Shown: one piece after another, positions 4,341 through 7,931 of the stretch
Numbering within the stretch: position 1 is the first letter of the stretch
Layout of the letters: every line of letters begins with the position of its first letter
Assembly: GCA_900544225.1 (NCBI GenBank)
Contig: UQUD01000084.1
Location: forward strand, 1-7,931
Direction: 5' to 3'
DNA length: 7,931 nt
Origin: an uncultured Collinsella sp.
GTDB lineage: Bacteria > Actinomycetota > Coriobacteriia > Coriobacteriales > Coriobacteriaceae
Made by a program: the position numbers and the translations under genes
The notes under the pieces: generated by a model
Databases searched by the model: none
Seen by the model: the letters and a program-made list of their open reading frames with translations, nothing else
What the model was told of the DNA's origin: nothing

Positions 4341-5318
4341 ATGTACCAGACGCGTAAGATCGGTGTGGTCGGCCAGGGCCACGTAGGAGCACATGTCGCC
4401 AACAGCCTACTTATGCAGGGCATTGCCGATGAGCTGTACCTGTGCGATATCAACGAGGCCAAGGTGACGTCCGAGGTCCAGGACTTGCGCGACTCCCTTT
4501 CGTTTGTCCCGTACAACACCAAGATCGTCAACTGCTACGACCACTACGAGGAGCTGGCCTGCTGCGACGTCATCGTCAACGCCGCCGGCAAGGTCGCATT
4601 GGCCGCTGGCAACCGCGACGGCGAGCTGTTCTTTACCACCGACGCCGCCCGCACCTTTGCCAAGCGCATCGTCGACGCCGGCTTTGACGGCATCTTCGTG
4701 AGCATCTCCAACCCCTGCGACGTCGTGTGCACCGAGCTGTGGCACCTGACCGGCTACGATCCCAAGAAGATCATCGGCTCGGGCTGCGGCCTGGACTCCG
4801 CCCGCCTGCGCACCGAGATCTCCAAGAAGGTCGGCGTGAGTCCCAAGTCCATCGACGCCTACATGATCGGCGAGCACGGCTTTAGCCAGCTGGCTGCCTT
4901 TAAGGCCGCGACCATCGCCGGCAAGAGCCTCAACGAACTTCAGGCCGAGAACCCCGACAAGTATGCCTTCGACCACATGGAGATTGAGGAGCTCGCGCGC
5001 AAGGGCGGCTACGTAACCTACCAGGGCAAGCAGTGCACCGAGTACGCCGTCGCCAACTCCGCCGCGCGCGTCTGCGCCGCCGTGCTGCACAACGAGCACG
5101 CCGTGCTTTCGGCCTCTACGCTTATGACCGGCCAGTATGGCGAGGAGGGCATCTTTACCTCCCTGCCGTGCGTGATCGGTGCCGAGGGCGTCGAGGAAGT
5201 CTACACACTGGACCTGTCCGAGCACGAGCTCGAGGGCTTCCACAAGAGCTGCCAGCACATCCGCGACAACATCGCCCAGCTCGACTGGTGGGACGCCGAA
5301 GGCGTTGTCGGCAAGTAG
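4341..5318 (+). CDS. L-2-hydroxyacid dehydrogenase, LDH / L-2-hydroxyisocaproate dehydrogenase type
   Basis: A 325-residue NAD-dependent dehydrogenase of the lactate/malate dehydrogenase superfamily, catalysing 2-oxoacid to L-2-hydroxyacid with NADH. The Rossmann motif GQGHVG is at 11-16, and Asp36 (YLCDIN) points to NAD over NADP. Catalytic residues are present: Asp152 and Arg155 in LDSARLR (the canonical Asp168/Arg171 pair) and His179 in IGEHG. The substrate loop GKVALAAGNRDGE (83-95 region) aligns without gaps to the LDH loop: Arg92 corresponds to Arg109, but the specificity position 102 (Gln in LDH, Arg in MDH) is Ala86. Together with the EELARKGGY segment this resembles lactobacillar L-2-hydroxyisocaproate dehydrogenase, so larger 2-oxoacids are plausible substrates. 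The ATG at 4341 has AAAGGA 7 bases upstream; the in-frame ATG at 4302 overlaps the -10 box. Lactate dehydrogenase remains an alternative. Confidence 0.88.
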   Translation: MYQTRKIGVVGQGHVGAHVANSLLMQGIADELYLCDINEAKVTSEVQDLRDSLSFVPYNTKIVNCYDHYEELACCDVIVNAAGKVALAAGNRDGELFFTTDAARTFAKRIVDAGFDGIFVSISNPCDVVCTELWHLTGYDPKKIIGSGCGLDSARLRTEISKKVGVSPKSIDAYMIGEHGFSQLAAFKAATIAGKSLNELQAENPDKYAFDHMEIEELARKGGYVTYQGKQCTEYAVANSAARVCAAVLHNEHAVLSASTLMTGQYGEEGIFTSLPCVIGAEGVEEVYTLDLSEHELEGFHKSCQHIRDNIAQLDWWDAEGVVGK

Positions 5319-5360
5319 ACCGTCAATCGCCGCAATCTCGCGAATCTAAACGCGATACCA

Positions 5361-5401
5361 AGCGGGCCGCGCCGGAAATCCCCGGCGCGGCCCGCTTTTT
5401 T
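5361..5401 (+). terminator. Rho-independent terminator of the dehydrogenase gene
   Basis: Bases 5361-5375 and 5382-5396 form a perfect, very GC-rich 15-bp stem with a 6-base loop, followed directly by TTTTTT (5396-5401). It lies 42 bases after the stop codon. On the minus strand no T run follows, so it does not obviously serve the SIS gene ending at 5451. Confidence 0.95.
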
Positions 5402-5450
5402 GACTCACGCAGTGCCCTTGCGAATCGAAGGTGAATACTTTTCCCGGTGC

Positions 5451-6419
5451 CTAGTACTGCTCGATGCCCATGTAGCGACGGACCTCGGGGCTGTGGTCGA
5501 ACACCTTGCCGCGGGCGGCGCGCAGCTCGCAGCTCATCGCATAGAAGAAGATCGGCTCCAGGAACGAACGCACGCTGGCGGGCACCTCGCCCACGCCGTA
5601 CTCGAGCGCATCGAGCACCATAACCGTATCGGTGTGCGTGTTGAGGAACGCAAGTGCACGCTCCTCCATGGGACGGCACTCGCCCGATCCGAGCTGTACA
5701 AAGTAGAACACGCCGGGCTCGGTGGCTTCGAACGGGCCGTGGAAGTACTCGCCGGAGTGGATGTAGCAGCAGTGCTGCCACTGCATCTCCATGAGCGAGC
5801 AGATGGCCATAGCGTAGGTCTGGCTAAAGTTGGGGCCGGATCCCAGGATATAGAAGAACTTGTGCTGCTGGCAGAGCTCGGCAAAGCGATCGCCCAGCTC
5901 GGCGTTGACCTTCTCGCGGGCAGCGGGCAGCAGGGCATCCATCTGCTTAAGGCCGGCGTACATGTCGGCGAGTGCCTCGTAACCCTCCTGCTGGTCGAGC
6001 AGTTCGGCAGCGATCAGAGCGCCGATGCCCTGCGGCACCTCGGCCTGCGGCACGTCCTCGCCCCACGGATAGACCCAGGTAGTCCACTTGCCGTTATCGA
6101 TCTTGGAGCCTTCGCAGTCGGTCATGGCCACGACCTCGGCGCCGGCTGCCAGCGCCATCTCGCAGCCGTCGACGACCTCCTGCGTGTTGCCGCTGTGGCT
6201 GCAGGCGATGACGAGCGACTTCTCGCCAAGACTCTTGGGAGCCATCAGGCAAAACTCGCGCGCCGTGTAGACCGTCGAGGTAAACGTGGTTGCCTCGCGC
6301 TTGAGCAGCTCGTTGGCCGGCATCAGGTCGATCATCGAACCGCCGCAGGCGATCCAAAAGACGTTCTCAATCTTGCCCTTGCGCTCGATAATTTCCTGAA
6401 TCAGATCGTGTGCGTTCAT
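5451..6419 (-). CDS. SIS-domain sugar-phosphate deglycase, FrlB-like
   Basis: A 322-residue protein with two SIS (sugar isomerase) domains, about 17-150 and 180-310. The first contains FWIACGGSMID (21-31) and IACSHSGNTQEVV (71-83), the typical phosphosugar-binding turn. The second contains YILGSGPN (190-197) and IHSGEYFHGPFEATEPG (220-236). The ending SPEVRRYMGIEQY closely parallels the FrlB ending PDERRYYGGLVEY as I recall it. FrlB hydrolyses fructoselysine 6-phosphate to glucose 6-phosphate and lysine; related enzymes act on glucoselysine or fructose-aspartate phosphates, so the exact amine is not fixed. No kinase (FrlD-like) or transporter is in the window, though such genes could lie elsewhere. 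The start at 6419 has AAGAAGGGG 7 bases upstream. The gene follows a UTRA-type GntR regulator and has its own promoter and phased repeats. Confidence 0.82.
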   Translation of the reverse strand: MNAHDLIQEIIERKGKIENVFWIACGGSMIDLMPANELLKREATTFTSTVYTAREFCLMAPKSLGEKSLVIACSHSGNTQEVVDGCEMALAAGAEVVAMTDCEGSKIDNGKWTTWVYPWGEDVPQAEVPQGIGALIAAELLDQQEGYEALADMYAGLKQMDALLPAAREKVNAELGDRFAELCQQHKFFYILGSGPNFSQTYAMAICSLMEMQWQHCCYIHSGEYFHGPFEATEPGVFYFVQLGSGECRPMEERALAFLNTHTDTVMVLDALEYGVGEVPASVRSFLEPIFFYAMSCELRAARGKVFDHSPEVRRYMGIEQY

Positions 6420-6473
6420 GGTGATGCCCCTTCTTGTGTGGCGGTTTTGAACGACTACAACTCGTACCTGCGG

Positions 6474-6554
6474 TCGTTCTATGTTGTCCTATTTATAGCA
6501 CGCACGACGACGCCCGTGAAGTCATTTCACCAAACTTGTTCTATATTGTTCTAT
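6474..6554. promoter_or_regulatory. Two phased pairs of a TTGTTCTAT-like 9-mer, candidate GntR operator
   Basis: TCGTTCTAT (6474-6482) and TTGTCCTAT (6484-6492) form one pair, and TTGTTCTAT (6536-6544 and 6546-6554) the other. Copies within a pair are 10 bases apart and the pairs are 62 bases apart, so all four fall nearly on one face of the helix. One pair covers the expected transcription start and -10 edge; the other lies upstream of the -35. The neighbouring GntR protein is the natural candidate binder. Confidence 0.55.
6492..6520 (-). promoter_or_regulatory. Promoter of the SIS-domain gene
   Basis: Read on the minus strand, TTCACG (6520-6515) and TATAAA (6497-6492) are separated by exactly 17 bases. 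Transcription would start near 6485, about 65 bases before the ATG at 6419. The -35 lies within the imperfect palindrome GTGAAATGACTTCAC. Confidence 0.6.
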
Positions 6555-6563
6555 CTGTGGACG

Positions 6564-7322
6564 TTAGATGTCAAACACGTAGCGCGAGCCCACGATCTTT
6601 TGGCGTCCGAGCAGCAGGGGCCGCTCGTCCTCATCGGTAAAGTATGCCTCCATATAGAAGAGCGGCTCGCCGACCGGCACCTCCAACAGCGAGGCCGACT
6701 GAGCATCGGCAAGCGCAATCTCCACAGTACAGGGGTCGGACTTGAGCGGCGAGCGGCCCGAATGCTCGGCAACGAGTGCAAAGATGGAATTGTCCGTGAG
6801 GTCTTTGTCGGCAAGCGTCTGCAGATAGGGATGGTCGGCCAGCACAAAGGCGTTGTTCTCGAGCATGACGGGCACGCCATCTGCCGTGCGCACGCGCTCG
6901 ACAACGATGAGTTCGCAGCCGGGCTCCACCCCAAAAAACGCCGCGTCCTCGCGCGTCGCCGCAACCACCGTGCGCGACACCAGACGTGCTCCGGCCACCA
7001 TGTCGTTGGCAGCGCAACCCTCGGAAAAGCTCTGAACATCACCCTTCTGGACAATCTTGCGCTTGAGTTTGGGCGCACACACAAACGTGCCCCTCCCCTG
7101 CTGGCGGTTGAGATACCCCGCCCGCGACAGCTCCTCGATGGCGCGGCGCACGGTGATGCGTCCCACGCCGTAGTACTTCGCGAGCTCCATCTCGGAAGGA
7201 ATGCGCGAGCCGGATGCGTACACGCCACGCGCGATCTCGCCTTTTAGGTCGTCCATTACCTGCTGGTACAGCGGCACGGCGGACACCTCAGTGCGCTCGG
7301 TTTTATCGTCGGATGCCATCAT
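6564..7322 (-). CDS. GntR-family regulator, HutC/FrlR-like with UTRA domain
   Basis: A 252-residue transcription factor. Residues 18-83 are the GntR winged helix-turn-helix: PLYQQVMDDLKGEIARG, then SRIPSEMELAKYYGVGRITV, then RRAIEELSRAGYLNRQQGRGTFV. Residues about 105-246 are the UTRA ligand-binding domain, with ELIVVERVRTADGVPVMLEN in the middle and EDERPLLLGRQKIVGSRYVF at the end. UTRA domains sense sugar phosphates or similar small effectors. With an FrlB-like deglycase directly downstream, the likely effector is its substrate (inference). The first ATG (7322) overlaps the recQ stop as TAATG; a second ATG three bases on (7319) has better spacing to GGAG at 7327-7330 (7 rather than 4 bases) and may be the real start. 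Translational coupling to recQ is likely. Confidence 0.9.
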   Translation of the reverse strand: MMASDDKTERTEVSAVPLYQQVMDDLKGEIARGVYASGSRIPSEMELAKYYGVGRITVRRAIEELSRAGYLNRQQGRGTFVCAPKLKRKIVQKGDVQSFSEGCAANDMVAGARLVSRTVVAATREDAAFFGVEPGCELIVVERVRTADGVPVMLENNAFVLADHPYLQTLADKDLTDNSIFALVAEHSGRSPLKSDPCTVEIALADAQSASLLEVPVGEPLFYMEAYFTDEDERPLLLGRQKIVGSRYVFDI

Positions 7323-7931
7323 TACGCTCCATTCCGTGCATGCTCGGACTCAAACTCTTCAATCGCTGCCATAAACTGCTCGCCAAAGGCATCGGCCTTT
7401 TTCTCGCCGATGCCGTTGACCTGGATAAGCTCGTCGCGCGTCTGCGGGCGCAGGCGGCACAGACCGCGCAGGGCCTTGTCGGAGAAGACCATGTACGGCG
7501 CTATCTCCAGCTCGGTCGAAATCTCCTTGCGCAGGGCACGCAGGCGCTCGAACAGCTCGACATCGTCACCCACGCGCGGGCGCTGATCCAGCTCGGCCTC
7601 CTCGCGCAGCAGATCAACCGCACGGCGGGCACGGGCCGAGGCCTTGCGCTTGGACGCGCGACGCTTAACGGTAAAGGCAAACGCCTCGTCCTCGACCTCG
7701 CCGGCGCGCGGGCCCAGCCCCACGACCGGGTACTGCCCCTGCGAGGTAGCCAGATAACCGCGGCCGCACAGCTGGCCGATGATGTCCTTGATGCGCCCGA
7801 CCGATTCGCTCGACAGCTCACCATAGCCGCGGTCCTCGTCCAGATGCATCTGGCGAATGTGCTCGGTGTTGCCGCCGTGAAGCACGTCGGCGATGAGCGA
7901 CTTGCCAAAGCGCATGGGTCGCGCGGCCACG
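7322..7931 (-). CDS. recQ: RecQ-family ATP-dependent DNA helicase, C-terminal part
   Basis: The 203 visible codons run to the window edge, so the helicase core lies outside. The first part matches the RQC winged-helix domain (about 7-75 of the fragment): RFGKSLIADVLHGG, YGELSSESVGRIKDIIGQL, then GRGYLATSQGQYPVVGLG. A lysine/arginine-rich linker follows (88-104, KRRASKRKASARARR). The last domain (about 124-194) is HRDC: ELFERLRALRKEIS, APYMVFSDKALRGLCRLRPQ, then NGIGEKKADAFGEQF. RQC and HRDC bind DNA in RecQ helicases, which act in recombination repair. The stop TAA (7324-7322) overlaps the gntR start by one base. The order recQ-gntR-deglycase in one direction is odd functionally and may be read-through of a repair gene into a sugar-use module. 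Confidence 0.92.
   Translation of the reverse strand, partial: VAARPMRFGKSLIADVLHGGNTEHIRQMHLDEDRGYGELSSESVGRIKDIIGQLCGRGYLATSQGQYPVVGLGPRAGEVEDEAFAFTVKRRASKRKASARARRAVDLLREEAELDQRPRVGDDVELFERLRALRKEISTELEIAPYMVFSDKALRGLCRLRPQTRDELIQVNGIGEKKADAFGEQFMAAIEEFESEHARNGA

Noticed and set aside
4407..5258. 283-codon minus-strand frame
   Set aside because: It is antisense to the hydroxyacid dehydrogenase, with valine/glycine/leucine-rich composition typical of a shadow frame and no ribosome binding site.
5400..7247. 615-codon open frame on the plus strand
   Set aside because: It is antisense to the deglycase and regulator genes and runs across the promoter region between them. It has no family features; long antisense frames are expected in GC-rich DNA with this codon use.

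Overview
The window looks like chromosome from a gut coriobacterium of the Collinsella type. This is judged from the high-GC codon use, the flavour of the proteins (LDH-like hydroxyacid dehydrogenase, MetA, FrlB-like SIS protein, HutC-type GntR) and long GC-rich hairpin terminators. No rRNA or other marker gene is present, so the assignment is an inference.

Layout. (1) 1-146: the last 47 codons of an unidentified plus-strand gene, then an 18-bp perfect hairpin terminator. (2) 213-887: a HicA/HicB-type toxin-antitoxin pair with its own promoter and a candidate operator palindrome. It is followed by a degraded half copy of the upstream terminator. (3) 979-1630: a hairpin and then 5-formyltetrahydrofolate cyclo-ligase. 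(4) 1655-3171: two ungapped 116-bp repeat elements, about 81% identical by hand count and in the same orientation exactly 1401 bp apart. They enclose a minus-strand orphan protein with an AbiEi-like N-terminus and a PD-(D/E)XK/DUF559-like C-terminus. This is the most unusual structure in the window. (5) 3204-4130: MetA, minus strand, with the active-site Glu111 that marks acetyl-CoA users. (6) 4341-5318: a divergent L-2-hydroxyacid dehydrogenase of the LDH/L-HicDH type, closed by a textbook terminator. (7) 5451-7931: a minus-strand series of recQ (C-terminal part only), a GntR/UTRA regulator coupled to it by a TAATG overlap, and a FrlB-like SIS-domain sugar-phosphate deglycase.

The genes make ordinary metabolic sense: folate one-carbon salvage, methionine synthesis, hydroxyacid fermentation and possible use of Amadori products. 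Around them lie accessory items. The regulator and SIS gene probably form one control unit. Between them sit four copies of a TTGTTCTAT-like 9-mer arranged as two 10-bp-phased pairs around a recognisable promoter, which is a good candidate operator.

No complete new multi-gene system is visible. The best leads are the paired 116-bp elements around the AbiEi-like gene, the phased operator, and the terminator duplication around hicAB.
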